Source of the DNA: an uncultured Pelagibacteraceae bacterium
GTDB lineage: Bacteria > Pseudomonadota > Alphaproteobacteria > Pelagibacterales > Pelagibacteraceae
Direction of reading: 5' to 3'
DNA: 64,000 nt
Assembly: GCA_902619595.1 (NCBI GenBank)
Contig: CACNFE010000004.1
Span: 21,483 to 85,482, forward strand
Shown: positions 8,968 to 19,897 of the stretch, in pieces
How positions within the stretch are numbered: position 1 is the stretch's first letter
How the letters are laid out: each line of letters opens with the position of its first letter
The notes under the pieces: model-generated
What the model was told of the DNA's origin: nothing
Seen by the model: the letters and a program-made list of their open reading frames with translations, nothing else
Databases searched by the model: none
Position numbers and translations under genes: made by a program

Positions 8968-9941
8968 TGGCGGTTTTCACTAAAGTTACGAAACTAGATA
9001 TATTAAATATTGAAAACCAATTTAATCTTGGAAAAATTAAAAAATTTAAAGGGATTAAAAAAGGTATTGAAAACACAAACTATCTTATAACTATAAAAAA
9101 TAAAAAATATATACTTACAATCTTTGAGAAAAGAGTAAATTCTCGTGATCTTCCATATTTTATGAATTTAATGTCGAGATTGTCAAAATTGAAAGTGAAA
9201 TGTCCAAATCCAGTCAAAAGTAAAAATGGAAAATTTATTTTTAAAATAAAAAAAAAGAATGCATGTATTGTTTCTTTCCTTGAAGGCAAAGATAAAAAGG
9301 AATTAAATTATAACGATTGTTTTGTAGTGGGAAAAAATGTAGCCAAACTTCATTTAGCATCAAAAAAAATAAATCTTTATCGAAGAAATTCTTTATCTAT
9401 TTCATCTTGGCCAAATTTGCTATCAAAAATAAATATTAAAATAAATAAAATATCAAAGAACTTAAAAAGTCTTATGAAAAATGAATTAATTCAGATTAAA
9501 AAAAATTGGCCTAGAAACTTACCAAAAGGAATTATACATTCAGATTTATTTGTAGATAATATTATTTTTTATAAAAAAAAATTTCATGGTTTTATTGATT
9601 TTTATTTTTCATGCAATGACTATTTATCATATGAACTTGCTACATGTGTTAATGCTCTATGTTTTGAAAAAAAAAATAGTAAATATATTCTAAATAAAAG
9701 AAAGTCCTCAAATCTTCTTAAAGGTTATGAAAGTATTAGAAAATTAAAAAAAATTGAAAAAAAAAATTTCAATACAATGTGTAAAGGATCAGCTTTAAGA
9801 TATCTTTTAACTAGAGCTTATGATTATTTAAATACACCAAGAAATGCTATTATAAAAATTAAAGACCCAAAAGAATATATTCAAAAATTAAATTTTCATC
9901 GTGGAATAAATTCTTACAAAACTTATACAAATAATGATTAA
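8967..9941 (+). CDS. thrB: Homoserine kinase (ThrB, choline-kinase fold)
   Basis: Phosphorylates homoserine in threonine synthesis. This is the aminoglycoside-phosphotransferase-like ThrB of alphaproteobacteria, not the GHMP type: it has the Brenner-type catalytic motif 'GIIHSDLFVDNIIFY' and the metal-binding 'GFIDFYFSCND'. N-terminal 'KGIENTNYLI' is typical. 324 aa, starting one base into the ispH stop and overlapping rnhA by 8 bp. Threonine synthase (thrC) lies close by on the opposite strand, so the two final threonine steps converge here. Confidence 0.9.
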   Translation: MAVFTKVTKLDILNIENQFNLGKIKKFKGIKKGIENTNYLITIKNKKYILTIFEKRVNSRDLPYFMNLMSRLSKLKVKCPNPVKSKNGKFIFKIKKKNACIVSFLEGKDKKELNYNDCFVVGKNVAKLHLASKKINLYRRNSLSISSWPNLLSKINIKINKISKNLKSLMKNELIQIKKNWPRNLPKGIIHSDLFVDNIIFYKKKFHGFIDFYFSCNDYLSYELATCVNALCFEKKNSKYILNKRKSSNLLKGYESIRKLKKIEKKNFNTMCKGSALRYLLTRAYDYLNTPRNAIIKIKDPKEYIQKLNFHRGINSYKTYTNND

Positions 9942-10362
9942 AATATATACAGACGGTTCATGTTTAATTAATCCAGGAAATGGTGGATGGGCAGCAATAA
10001 TTATTGTTGATGGAAAAAAATCTTTCATAAAAGGAAGTAAAAAAAATACTACAAATAATCAAATGGAACTACTTGCTCCAATTGAAGCTTTAAAAAAAAT
10101 TCCAAAGGGTAGTAATGTTCAAATTTTTACAGACTCTAAATACGTAAAGTCTGGAATAACAGAATGGATACATAATTGGAAAAAAAATGGATGGAAAACT
10201 GCGAACAAACAAGAAGTTAGAAATAAAGAACTTTGGGCAGAACTAGACAATTTAAATAATCAATTTGAAATTAATTGGAATTGGGTGAAAGCACACTCGT
10301 TAGATGAATTAAATAATGAAGTAGATTTACTTGCTAGAAATGCTGCAAATTCAAAACGATGA
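9934..10362 (+). CDS. rnhA: Ribonuclease HI
   Basis: Removes RNA from RNA-DNA hybrids. The four acidic catalytic residues are visible: D in 'IYTDGSCLINPGNGGWA', E in 'NNQMELLAPIEAL', D in 'IFTDSKYV' and D in 'NNEVDLLARNAA', plus the histidine in 'KAHSLDE'. Length (142 aa) is normal. It ends the crt-ispH-thrB run and converges on the peroxiredoxin gene, with 34 bp of T-rich spacer in which I see no clear hairpin. Confidence 0.95.
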   Translation: MIKIYTDGSCLINPGNGGWAAIIIVDGKKSFIKGSKKNTTNNQMELLAPIEALKKIPKGSNVQIFTDSKYVKSGITEWIHNWKKNGWKTANKQEVRNKELWAELDNLNNQFEINWNWVKAHSLDELNNEVDLLARNAANSKR

Positions 10363-10396
10363 TAAGAGTTTTTTTAAAGTTTTTTTTATTTTAATA

Positions 10397-10882
10397 TTAC
10401 AAGTTATCTAATAAACTTTCTGCTGAAGTTAATCCACATTCTTTAGTCTCTTTTTCAACATGAATTTTAATTACTGTGAAATTCTCTATAACCATTAAAT
10501 AACGATTTGATCTGATACCCATTCCTTTTGAATTTCTATCAACTTCAGCACCAATTGCTTTTGTGAACAATAAATATGGGTCTGATAACATTTTTATTTT
10601 ATCTCCAGTATTATTAATTTCTCCCCAGCCGCTCATTACATAAGGATCATTTACTGACAAACAAAATATATTTTCTATTCCTTTTGCTTTTATTTTATCT
10701 GCATTAGCTACAAAACCTGGAAGATGAAGTTTGGAGCAAGTTGATGTGAATGCACCAGGTAAACCAAATAAAACAATTTTTTCATTACCTACAATTTCCC
10801 TTATTTTACTTTTTTGAGGCTCTCCATCAATGAGTTGAAAAATCTCCGTATTTGGTATTTGATCTTTTATTTTCAGTTTCAT
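10397..10882 (-). CDS. Peroxiredoxin, Prx5/AhpE-like
   Basis: A thiol peroxidase (161 aa) reducing hydrogen peroxide and organic peroxides. The peroxidatic cysteine is in 'PGAFTSTCSKLHLPGF', the Prx5-type signature, and a second cysteine in 'KECGLTSAESLL' sits where Prx5 proteins often carry a resolving cysteine. It overlaps thrC by 4 bp at the end of the cytochrome oxidase operon, so co-transcription with a respiratory complex is likely. The electron donor cannot be told from the sequence. Confidence 0.9.
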   Translation of the reverse strand: MKLKIKDQIPNTEIFQLIDGEPQKSKIREIVGNEKIVLFGLPGAFTSTCSKLHLPGFVANADKIKAKGIENIFCLSVNDPYVMSGWGEINNTGDKIKMLSDPYLLFTKAIGAEVDRNSKGMGIRSNRYLMVIENFTVIKIHVEKETKECGLTSAESLLDNL

Positions 10883-12252
10883 ATCGAATTCATTACATAT
10901 TTTTTAACTTTTTGAATATCATTTGAAAGAAGTTCAAATTTTTCTTTTCTCTTATTAACGTATTTAAGACTATTTGGTAAATTTTCAGTTTTAGAAATTG
11001 CATCCTCTATTGCTTTTGGAAATTTACATGGGTGAGCAGTTGATAATACAACACAATTTTTTTCTATTCCTAATTTTTTTACAGCACCAATCCCCACTGC
11101 GGTATGTGGATCAACGACCGTTTGATGTTCATCATTAATTTTTTTTATCATTTCAATAGTTTCATTTTCATCAAGCATCTCAGATATAAAATTCTTTTGT
11201 ATTTTGCCTAAATCCTTAGTATCAATTTTATAAGTATTATTTTTAATTTTACTCATTAAATCTTTTGTAACTTCTGAGTTACAATCTTTTACATCAAACA
11301 AGAGCCTCTCAAAATTACTTGCTATCTGAATATCCATACTTGGTGTATTTGTTTCCATAACTTTCTTTTGAGAATAATCGCCCCCAGATATTGCTCTATG
11401 TAGTATGTCATTTTTATTTGTAGCAACAACCAGTTTGTCAATGGGAAGACCAAGTTTTTTTGCTAAGTAACCAGCATAGATATCTCCAAAATTTCCAGTT
11501 GGAACAGAAAAAGATAAAGGCTGACCATTTCCAACCTTAAAGTAAGCATAAAAATAATAGACAGCTTGAGCAATAATTCTTGCCCAATTGATTGAGTTTA
11601 CACCTGACATGTTAATTGATTTAGAAAACTTTTCGTCATTAAACATTGCTTTTACTAAATTTTGACAATCATCAAAGTTTCCCTGTATTGCAATATTAAA
11701 TACATTACTCGTCTCGCTAGTTGTCATTAATTTTCTCTGAACAGGGGAAATTCTATTATTCGGATGTAATACAAAAACATTCAAATTTTTTTTTCCTTTT
11801 AAGGCGTCTATAGCAGCTGCACCAGTATCACCTGAGGTTGCCACTACAATATTAATTTTTTTTTGCTCAAATTTTAAATGATATTCATAAAAATTACCTA
11901 TCAGTTGCATTGCAATATCTTTGAAAGCAAGTGTTGGACCGTGGAAAAGTTCTAAAACTTTTAAATTTCCTAATTTATTTATGTTAACAACATTTTTAGT
12001 TCTGAAATTTGAGTATGATTTAGATATTAGAGAGATTAAATCATCTTTAGACATAAAATCTCCAATAAATGGATTAATTATTTCTGCAGCCAAATCATTA
12101 TAGCTAAGATTTTTAAAGTTGTTTATTTCCTCTTTGCTAAATGGTTTTACTAATTTTGGAATAAATAGACCTCCATCATCTGCTAAACCTTTTAAAAAAA
12201 TGTCCTTAAAAGTAAAAATTTTTTGATTATTTCGTGTGCTGATATATTCCAT
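10879..12252 (-). CDS. thrC: Threonine synthase
   Basis: PLP enzyme converting O-phosphohomoserine to threonine. The PLP lysine lies in 'GPTLAFKDIAMQLIGNF', preceded by the N-terminal 'TRNNQKIFTFKDIFLKGLA' of the longer (about 460 aa) bacterial form. 'VATSGDTGAAAIDALKG' and 'SVPTGNFGDIYAGYLAKK' are further hallmarks. It overlaps SURF1 by one base and the peroxiredoxin by 4 bp, which places an amino-acid gene inside a respiratory operon. Confidence 0.95.
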   Translation of the reverse strand: MEYISTRNNQKIFTFKDIFLKGLADDGGLFIPKLVKPFSKEEINNFKNLSYNDLAAEIINPFIGDFMSKDDLISLISKSYSNFRTKNVVNINKLGNLKVLELFHGPTLAFKDIAMQLIGNFYEYHLKFEQKKINIVVATSGDTGAAAIDALKGKKNLNVFVLHPNNRISPVQRKLMTTSETSNVFNIAIQGNFDDCQNLVKAMFNDEKFSKSINMSGVNSINWARIIAQAVYYFYAYFKVGNGQPLSFSVPTGNFGDIYAGYLAKKLGLPIDKLVVATNKNDILHRAISGGDYSQKKVMETNTPSMDIQIASNFERLLFDVKDCNSEVTKDLMSKIKNNTYKIDTKDLGKIQKNFISEMLDENETIEMIKKINDEHQTVVDPHTAVGIGAVKKLGIEKNCVVLSTAHPCKFPKAIEDAISKTENLPNSLKYVNKRKEKFELLSNDIQKVKKYVMNSI

Positions 12253-12902
12253 TAGTAATTTTTTTTTCTAAAATATAAATATATTAAAAAAATTGAAATC
12301 GCTAATGAAAACCATGTAAGCGAGTATTTTAAATGATTATTTGAAATATTTGCAGTAATTTTTTTTGGATTTGGAAAATTTAATCTACTGTTTGTTTCAT
12401 AAATTATAAAATTTGAAAATTTTCTTCCAGTATACTCGAAAAGATCATTATCATTTAGTGTGAACCAATAATTATTTTGTATATCATTTTTTGGCTTAAA
12501 ATAATTTTTGTTTGATTTTTTTTTTAAAATACCTTGAAAATTTGTACTTGATATTCCAAAACTTTTATTTTTTAAGTCTCTTGGTATCCATCCTCTGTTT
12601 AAAAGATAATAACTATTTTCTATGCTAATTGTATTTACAATATCGAAGCCAGGTTCTCCTTTTTCATTCAGACTATATAAATAAATTAATTTTGAATCTT
12701 CAAAATTTGCTTCAAACTGGATTTTTTTAAAATTATGTGGATTGTTTCCTGAAAAAAAAACTGGTTTAGAGTTAATATTTTCCTCGATTTCAGAGATTAA
12801 ATTTAATTTCCAATTTAGTCTTACAATTTGCCAAACGCCAAGACTTAGAAAAATTAAAATAAAAAAATATACAAAAACCGAAAAAAGAAATTTGTTCTTC
12901 AA
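12252..12902 (-). CDS. SURF1 family cytochrome oxidase assembly protein
   Basis: A 216-residue protein with the SURF1 layout: an N-terminal transmembrane helix (about residues 7-25), a periplasmic domain with 'NRGWIPRDLK', and a C-terminal helix ending 'YSLTWFSLAISIFLIYLYF'. SURF1 helps insert heme a into CtaD. It sits 7 bp after ctaE. Conserved N-terminal 'SLGVWQIVRLNWKLNLI' matches the family's 'LGxWQxxRxxWK' segment. Confidence 0.9.
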   Translation of the reverse strand: MKNKFLFSVFVYFFILIFLSLGVWQIVRLNWKLNLISEIEENINSKPVFFSGNNPHNFKKIQFEANFEDSKLIYLYSLNEKGEPGFDIVNTISIENSYYLLNRGWIPRDLKNKSFGISSTNFQGILKKKSNKNYFKPKNDIQNNYWFTLNDNDLFEYTGRKFSNFIIYETNSRLNFPNPKKITANISNNHLKYSLTWFSLAISIFLIYLYFRKKNY

Positions 12903-12909
12903 TTATTTT

Positions 12910-13701
12910 TTAACTACCCCAAATATAAATTGCTGCGAATAAGAATAGCCAAACTACATCAACAAAATGCCAATACCAAGCAGCAGCTTCAAATCCAAAA
13001 TGATGATCTTTGTTAAAATGTCCTAATTTTCCTCTCCACAAACACACTGCTAAAAAAATTGTTCCTACAACAACATGAAAGCCATGAAATCCTGTTGCCA
13101 TGTAAAAAGTTGCTCCATAGATATGTCCTGAGAAGCTAAATGTTGCATGGTGATATTCGTAAGCTTGAAGTGCGGTAAAACATAATCCTAAAAAAACAGT
13201 TAAGCTTAAACCTTGAATAAAGCTTTTCCTATCGTCCTCAAGTAAAGCATGATGAGCCCATGTTACTGTTGTGCCTGATAAAAGTAAAACTAGTGTATTT
13301 ATTAAAGGGATGTCCCAAGGATCAAAAACTTCAATATCTTTAGGCGGCCATACATTTCCAACAAATTCTGATGGAAACAAACTTGCATCAAAATATGCCC
13401 AGAACCAAGCAACAAAAAACATAACTTCTGAGGCAATAAATAGAGTCATTCCATATCTATGATGTATTTGAACTACAGGTGTATGATGACCTTGATGCTC
13501 TGCCTCGATCACCACATCTCTAAACCACATGTAAGCTCCATAGATAAGTAAGACAAAACCTAAAATCATCGCCCACATCACTTTGCTATGAAAATAATAA
13601 ACTGAACCAATGGCGGTTATTAATGTTGCAAAAGATGTATAAATTGGCCAAGGACTTGGGTCAACTAAGTGATAATCGTGTTTTTGCTCTCCGCTGGACA
13701 T
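12910..13701 (-). CDS. ctaE: Cytochrome c oxidase subunit III
   Basis: Core subunit of the aa3 oxidase (263 aa). The N terminus 'HDYHLVDPSPWPIYTSFAT' and C-terminal 'EAAAWYWHFVDVVWLFLF' are canonical, as is 'FIASEVMFFVAWFWAYFDAS'. Seven transmembrane segments can be picked out. It is 4 bp after ctaG and belongs to the minus-strand operon that starts at ctaC. Confidence 0.97.
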   Translation of the reverse strand: MSSGEQKHDYHLVDPSPWPIYTSFATLITAIGSVYYFHSKVMWAMILGFVLLIYGAYMWFRDVVIEAEHQGHHTPVVQIHHRYGMTLFIASEVMFFVAWFWAYFDASLFPSEFVGNVWPPKDIEVFDPWDIPLINTLVLLLSGTTVTWAHHALLEDDRKSFIQGLSLTVFLGLCFTALQAYEYHHATFSFSGHIYGATFYMATGFHGFHVVVGTIFLAVCLWRGKLGHFNKDHHFGFEAAAWYWHFVDVVWLFLFAAIYIWGS

Positions 13702-13705
13702 AATA

Positions 13706-14251
13706 TCAATTTATATTCTTTGATTGTTTATAATAATCAGACGAAAAAAAAGTATATGACATAGTTACATCTTCAACATTTGCAGTTTTTGGATCGTTTA
13801 CAAGCTCAGGATCTAAATAAAAAACTAGTTTATAAACGGCCTTTTCACCTGGTTTTAATATCTGTTTTTCAAAACAAAAACAACCTAACTTATTAAAATA
13901 TTGACCAAAGGACGAAGGTGAAACATTATAACTGGCAACCCCTGCGGAAGGTTCATTTCCAACATTTTGAACCTCGAAATCGATGTTGTAAACTTTGCCT
14001 GGCTTTACATCTAAAAGATTTTTTTTAGCCTTAAAGTCCCAAGAAAGATTACTATTAACATTTGTATCAAGTCTTACACTAATCACATTATCTAAAACAA
14101 TTTTTGGAGCTTCTTTTGATACTTGTGTAGTACCGCCAAAACCAGTTACTCTACAAAAAAGATCGTATAATGGGACCGCTGCAAATGAGAGACCTAGCAT
14201 AAAGAAAAAAATTCCGCCAAGTATTAAAGGTGTTAAAGTTTTTTTTTTCAT
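13706..14251 (-). CDS. ctaG: Cytochrome c oxidase assembly protein CtaG/Cox11
   Basis: Copper chaperone that delivers CuB to subunit I. One N-terminal membrane anchor (about residues 8-28) is followed by a periplasmic beta domain with the Cu-binding 'CFCFEKQILKPGEK' motif. N-terminal 'FAAVPLYDLFCRVTGFGGT' is the family signature. Length (181 aa) is normal. It lies between ctaE and the 40-codon membrane ORF. Confidence 0.95.
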   Translation of the reverse strand: MKKKTLTPLILGGIFFFMLGLSFAAVPLYDLFCRVTGFGGTTQVSKEAPKIVLDNVISVRLDTNVNSNLSWDFKAKKNLLDVKPGKVYNIDFEVQNVGNEPSAGVASYNVSPSSFGQYFNKLGCFCFEKQILKPGEKAVYKLVFYLDPELVNDPKTANVEDVTMSYTFFSSDYYKQSKNIN

Positions 14252-14254
14252 AAT

Positions 14255-14377
14255 CTATAAAGGTCTATCAAATACTCCAATGTTAAATAGCGTAAATATA
14301 AATAAAAAAACTATAAATAATAACAACCCAAGTGCTGTCCATATATTTCGTTTTTTTAATTTTTTATCAGGTATCAT
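14255..14377 (-). CDS. Small membrane protein in cytochrome oxidase operon (CoxF-like)
   Basis: This 40-residue ORF is too short for the supplied track. It starts at the ATG whose A overlaps the last base of the ctaB stop (TAATG) and ends 3 bp before ctaG. It has a basic N terminus ('MIPDKKLKKRNIWTA') and one hydrophobic helix of about 20 residues, then 'FNIGVFDRPL'. Other alphaproteobacteria carry a small single-span protein (often called CoxF) between ctaB and ctaG, so this is likely its counterpart. Role in oxidase assembly is inferred from position only. Confidence 0.8.
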   Translation of the reverse strand: MIPDKKLKKRNIWTALGLLLFIVFLFIFTLFNIGVFDRPL

Positions 14378-15288
14378 TAAATTAATTTATCAATCAAAAA
14401 TAATACGAAAATTAGAAATAAATATATTATTGAATAACTGAAAATGTGTTTCGCTATATTTGTATCAAATTTATTTTTTTTAAAACTGTAAAGATTAAAA
14501 CAAATATAGTTGTAGTATAAGGTCAGTGCTAAAGATGGGATTAAAAATGTCAATCCAGCAAACCCAATATAATATGGTATTAAAATAGTTGGTATCATTA
14601 GCAAAGAGTAAATTAAAATATTTTTTTTTGTATTTTGAATTCCGTCTGTTATTGGGAGCATTGGAATTTTTGCTCTTTTATAATCATTTGCTTTGTAAAG
14701 GCTAAGTGCCCAAAAATGTGACGGTGTCCAAATAAATATAATTAGAAATAATGTTAGTGGTTCCATAGATAAAGAGTTAGTTGCAATAGTCCATCCTATA
14801 ACAGGAGGTAATGCTCCTGAAGCTCCTCCAATAACAATGTTTTGTGAAGTCTTTCTTTTCAGCCAAATGGTATAAACAATAACGTAAAAGAAAATAGTAA
14901 AGAATAATAAGAACGCTGATAAAAAATTACTAAAATAATAAAGGCTAACGACAGATATAATGGACAATAGAAGGCCAAAAATTAATGCTTGGTCTTTATT
15001 TACTTTACCTCTTGGAATAGGTCTCAAACAAGTTCTAGACATTAGCTTGTCCAAATCAGCCTCATACCACATGTTAAGTGTTCCTGCTGCCCCTGCTCCC
15101 ATCGCAACAAATAAAATTCCTATCATCGCGTCTTTTACTGAAAGAGCTATTGGTGAAGATAATAAGCCAACTGCGCAAGTAAAAATAACTAATGACATTA
15201 CTCTTGGTTTCATTAGCTTTATAAGCTCGTTAAAAACTTTTATGTCTGAAACACTTTGTTTTTTGGCTCTTATATTAGTTGTAGACAT
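14377..15288 (-). CDS. ctaB: Protoheme IX farnesyltransferase (heme O synthase)
   Basis: Adds a farnesyl group to heme b, making heme O, the precursor of heme a. UbiA-type prenyltransferase with the aspartate-rich 'NMWYEADLDKLMSRTCLRP' motif and the second motif 'YKANDYKRAKIPMLP'. Multiple transmembrane helices, 303 aa. Position between ctaD and the small ORF/ctaG is the standard alphaproteobacterial order. Confidence 0.96.
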   Translation of the reverse strand: MSTTNIRAKKQSVSDIKVFNELIKLMKPRVMSLVIFTCAVGLLSSPIALSVKDAMIGILFVAMGAGAAGTLNMWYEADLDKLMSRTCLRPIPRGKVNKDQALIFGLLLSIISVVSLYYFSNFLSAFLLFFTIFFYVIVYTIWLKRKTSQNIVIGGASGALPPVIGWTIATNSLSMEPLTLFLIIFIWTPSHFWALSLYKANDYKRAKIPMLPITDGIQNTKKNILIYSLLMIPTILIPYYIGFAGLTFLIPSLALTLYYNYICFNLYSFKKNKFDTNIAKHIFSYSIIYLFLIFVLFLIDKLI

Positions 15289-15315
15289 CTTTAAATTATA
15301 TATGCGTAAAAAAAT

Positions 15316-17762
<2,447 letters not shown>

Positions 17763-17822
17763 TATTATGAACTATATAGAACTAAATAATTAAAATTACA
17801 CTAATGTTTTCGCGACAATTTA

Positions 17823-18530
17823 TCAATTTATTATAAAATTAATCACAGATAACGCCGAAATTGCTGCTGTTTCTGAACGAAGAATATTGTCATTTAATTT
17901 AATTGTTTCAACATCTTTAAAATTTAGAATTTTTAACCTTTCCGACTCGGAAAAATCACCCTCTGGTCCAATTAATATGCATAATGGTTTTTTTTCAGAC
18001 TTTATTAAAGATATTTTTTTTTTATTAGAATTAAGATCAGTAAAGATTAATTTAATTTTATCTTCATAGGTTGATAGAAAATTTTGAAGCTTTACAGGAC
18101 TTTCTATCTCTGGTGTGCAAATTCTGTTTGATTGCTCAGTTGCCTCTATAATAATTTTTTTTAGTCTGTCATTATTTATCTTTCTAACAACACTTCTTTC
18201 AAATATGACAGGAATAAATTTTGTTACTCCAAGCTCTGTTGATTTTTGAATCATAAAATTAAAATAATTCGATTTAATTGGAGAAAAAGCTAACCATATG
18301 TCTACTCTGCTCTCTTTTGATCTTAACTGTTTAACAATTTGGAACTCAATGCCTGTTTTATTAATTTTTTTTATTTGTGCAATCCATTCTCCTGACTCGT
18401 TAAAAACATTAAACTCATCATTTTCTCTCAATCTCATAACTTTGCTAACATAGTGAGATTGTTTTTTATCCAAATTCCCAATAAGATTATCAGACAATTT
18501 TTTTTGATAGAATAGTCTTAAATTATTCAT
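17823..18530 (-). CDS. rsmE: 16S rRNA (uracil-1498-N3)-methyltransferase
   Basis: SPOUT-class methyltransferase (235 aa). The knot motifs are clear: 'CILIGPEGDFSESE' and 'IKLNDNILRSETAAISAL'; 'EATEQSNR' is also a family hallmark. An N-terminal PUA-like part begins 'LRLFYQKKLSDN'. It is divergent from the HAD gene with only 23 bp between the two start codons, so each promoter must overlap the other gene. Confidence 0.94.
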   Translation of the reverse strand: MNNLRLFYQKKLSDNLIGNLDKKQSHYVSKVMRLRENDEFNVFNESGEWIAQIKKINKTGIEFQIVKQLRSKESRVDIWLAFSPIKSNYFNFMIQKSTELGVTKFIPVIFERSVVRKINNDRLKKIIIEATEQSNRICTPEIESPVKLQNFLSTYEDKIKLIFTDLNSNKKKISLIKSEKKPLCILIGPEGDFSESERLKILNFKDVETIKLNDNILRSETAAISALSVINFIIN

Positions 18531-18553
18531 TAATAATTATATTAATCTGATTT

Positions 18554-19219
18554 ATGAAAAATATTAAAGCAATTATTTTTGATGCATATGGTACTTTATT
18601 TGATGTTAATTCCGCAGCAGAGAAATGTAAAAATAAAATAGGTGATAAATGGGAAGGTTTTGCTAATTACTGGAGAACAACACAACTTGAATATACTTGG
18701 CTACGAAGTTTAATGGATAGACATAAAGATTTCTGGCAAGTAACAGAAGATAGTTTAGATAAATCTATGAAAGTATTCGATATTGATCTTGAAATGAAAA
18801 ATGAATTATTAAATCTTTACAAAAAACTTTCAACATTTAATGAAGTACCTAAAGTTTTAAAAGACTTAAAGAATAAAAAATTTAAATTATCAATACTTTC
18901 AAACGGAACTCCTGGTCTTCTAGATGAATTAGTAAATAGTAATAATTTAGATAATATTTTTGATGATATTTTCTCAATTGAAAATGTTGGTATTTATAAA
19001 CCTAGCTCAAAAGTTTACGACATGCCAATCAAAAAATATAGTTTCAAAAAAAAAGAAATAGCTTTTTTAAGTGCAAATACTTGGGACGTATCTGCTGGTG
19101 GAAATTATGGTTATAATTCTATTTGGGTAAACAGAAATAATAATGTATTTGATAACTTGGATTATCAACCAAATTATGAAATTAAAAATTTAAATGAATT
19201 ACTCGAAATAATAAATTAA
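18554..19219 (+). CDS. Haloacid dehalogenase, type II (HAD superfamily)
   Basis: A 221-residue HAD hydrolase resembling L-2-haloacid dehalogenases. Motif I 'IFDAYGTLFDV' supplies the nucleophilic Asp, motif II is 'LSNGTPGLLDELV', the lysine is in 'GIYKPSSKVYD', and motif IV is the type II 'SANTWDVSAGGNYGY'. These proteins hydrolyse 2-haloalkanoates; whether that is the physiological substrate here is not shown. Followed 28 bp later by the CDGSH gene, which has its own Shine-Dalgarno. Confidence 0.88.
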   Translation: MKNIKAIIFDAYGTLFDVNSAAEKCKNKIGDKWEGFANYWRTTQLEYTWLRSLMDRHKDFWQVTEDSLDKSMKVFDIDLEMKNELLNLYKKLSTFNEVPKVLKDLKNKKFKLSILSNGTPGLLDELVNSNNLDNIFDDIFSIENVGIYKPSSKVYDMPIKKYSFKKKEIAFLSANTWDVSAGGNYGYNSIWVNRNNNVFDNLDYQPNYEIKNLNELLEIIN

Positions 19220-19247
19220 ATTAAAATTAAAAAAGAAAGAGGTATTG

Positions 19248-19484
19248 ATGTTAAAGGGTAAAAAAGCTGGGGAAAGCGCTATTGTGGTTGAGGTCGAAAA
19301 GAATAAATCTTATTTTTGGTGTTCATGCGGATTAAGTTCTAAGCAACCGTTTTGTGACGGGTCGCATAAAAATACAGAATTTAGCCCAGTTAAATTTATA
19401 GCAGATGAGACAAAAAAAATGTTTTTTTGCACTTGCAAACAAACTAACAATCAGCCATTTTGTGATGGTTCGCATAACAAATAA
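19248..19484 (+). CDS. CDGSH iron-sulfur domain protein
   Basis: A small (78 aa) protein with two CDGSH modules, each binding a [2Fe-2S] cluster through three Cys and one His: 'CSCGLSSKQPFCDGSHKN' and 'CTCKQTNNQPFCDGSHNK'. The track begins at a TTG (19245), but the ATG at 19248 has the Shine-Dalgarno 'AAAGAGG' in front and is preferred. It is followed after 1 bp by DoxX and then by pirin and a quinone oxidoreductase, suggesting a redox or stress role. The actual partner is unknown. Confidence 0.9.
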   Translation: MLKGKKAGESAIVVEVEKNKSYFWCSCGLSSKQPFCDGSHKNTEFSPVKFIADETKKMFFCTCKQTNNQPFCDGSHNK

Positions 19485-19485
19485 T

Positions 19486-19896
19486 ATGAAAATATTTATA
19501 AATAAGATAAATGATTTCTTCTCAAATTTTGAGGCATTGGCATCTTTATTTTTAAGATTTGGAATAGCAATAGCTTTTTTAATTTATGGTTTAAATAAAT
19601 TTCCGTTACCACCACAGGGTCTAATTGAATATTTTGACTTATCTCCTGCTTTAGCATCATTTGTTGCAATTACAGAAGTTTCGGTAGGTGCTGCTTTAAT
19701 AATCGGAGGATTTATTAAAAATCCATATGGAAATTTTATTACTCGAATAGCTGGTTTTACAATCGTAATTTTGATGATTAATATATTTGTAATTGCTCAT
19801 TCAGATTGGTTTATAAATACAAAGCTTTTTACTAGTGTACAAATTTTTCTTTTTATTGGTGGTTTATATTTTTTAATCAAAGGCAATAGATCCTAA
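19486..19896 (+). CDS. DoxX family membrane protein
   Basis: The track ORF starts inside the CDGSH gene, but the real start is the ATG at 19486, 1 bp past the CDGSH stop, giving 136 aa. Four transmembrane segments follow, with the DoxX-like 'LFLRFGIAIAFLIYGLNKFP' at the front. DoxX proteins are linked to thiol and sulfur redox balance, but their biochemistry is poorly defined. It is 1 bp ahead of the pirin gene, so all three are likely co-translated. Confidence 0.85.
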   Translation: MKIFINKINDFFSNFEALASLFLRFGIAIAFLIYGLNKFPLPPQGLIEYFDLSPALASFVAITEVSVGAALIIGGFIKNPYGNFITRIAGFTIVILMINIFVIAHSDWFINTKLFTSVQIFLFIGGLYFLIKGNRS

Positions 19897-19897
19897 A

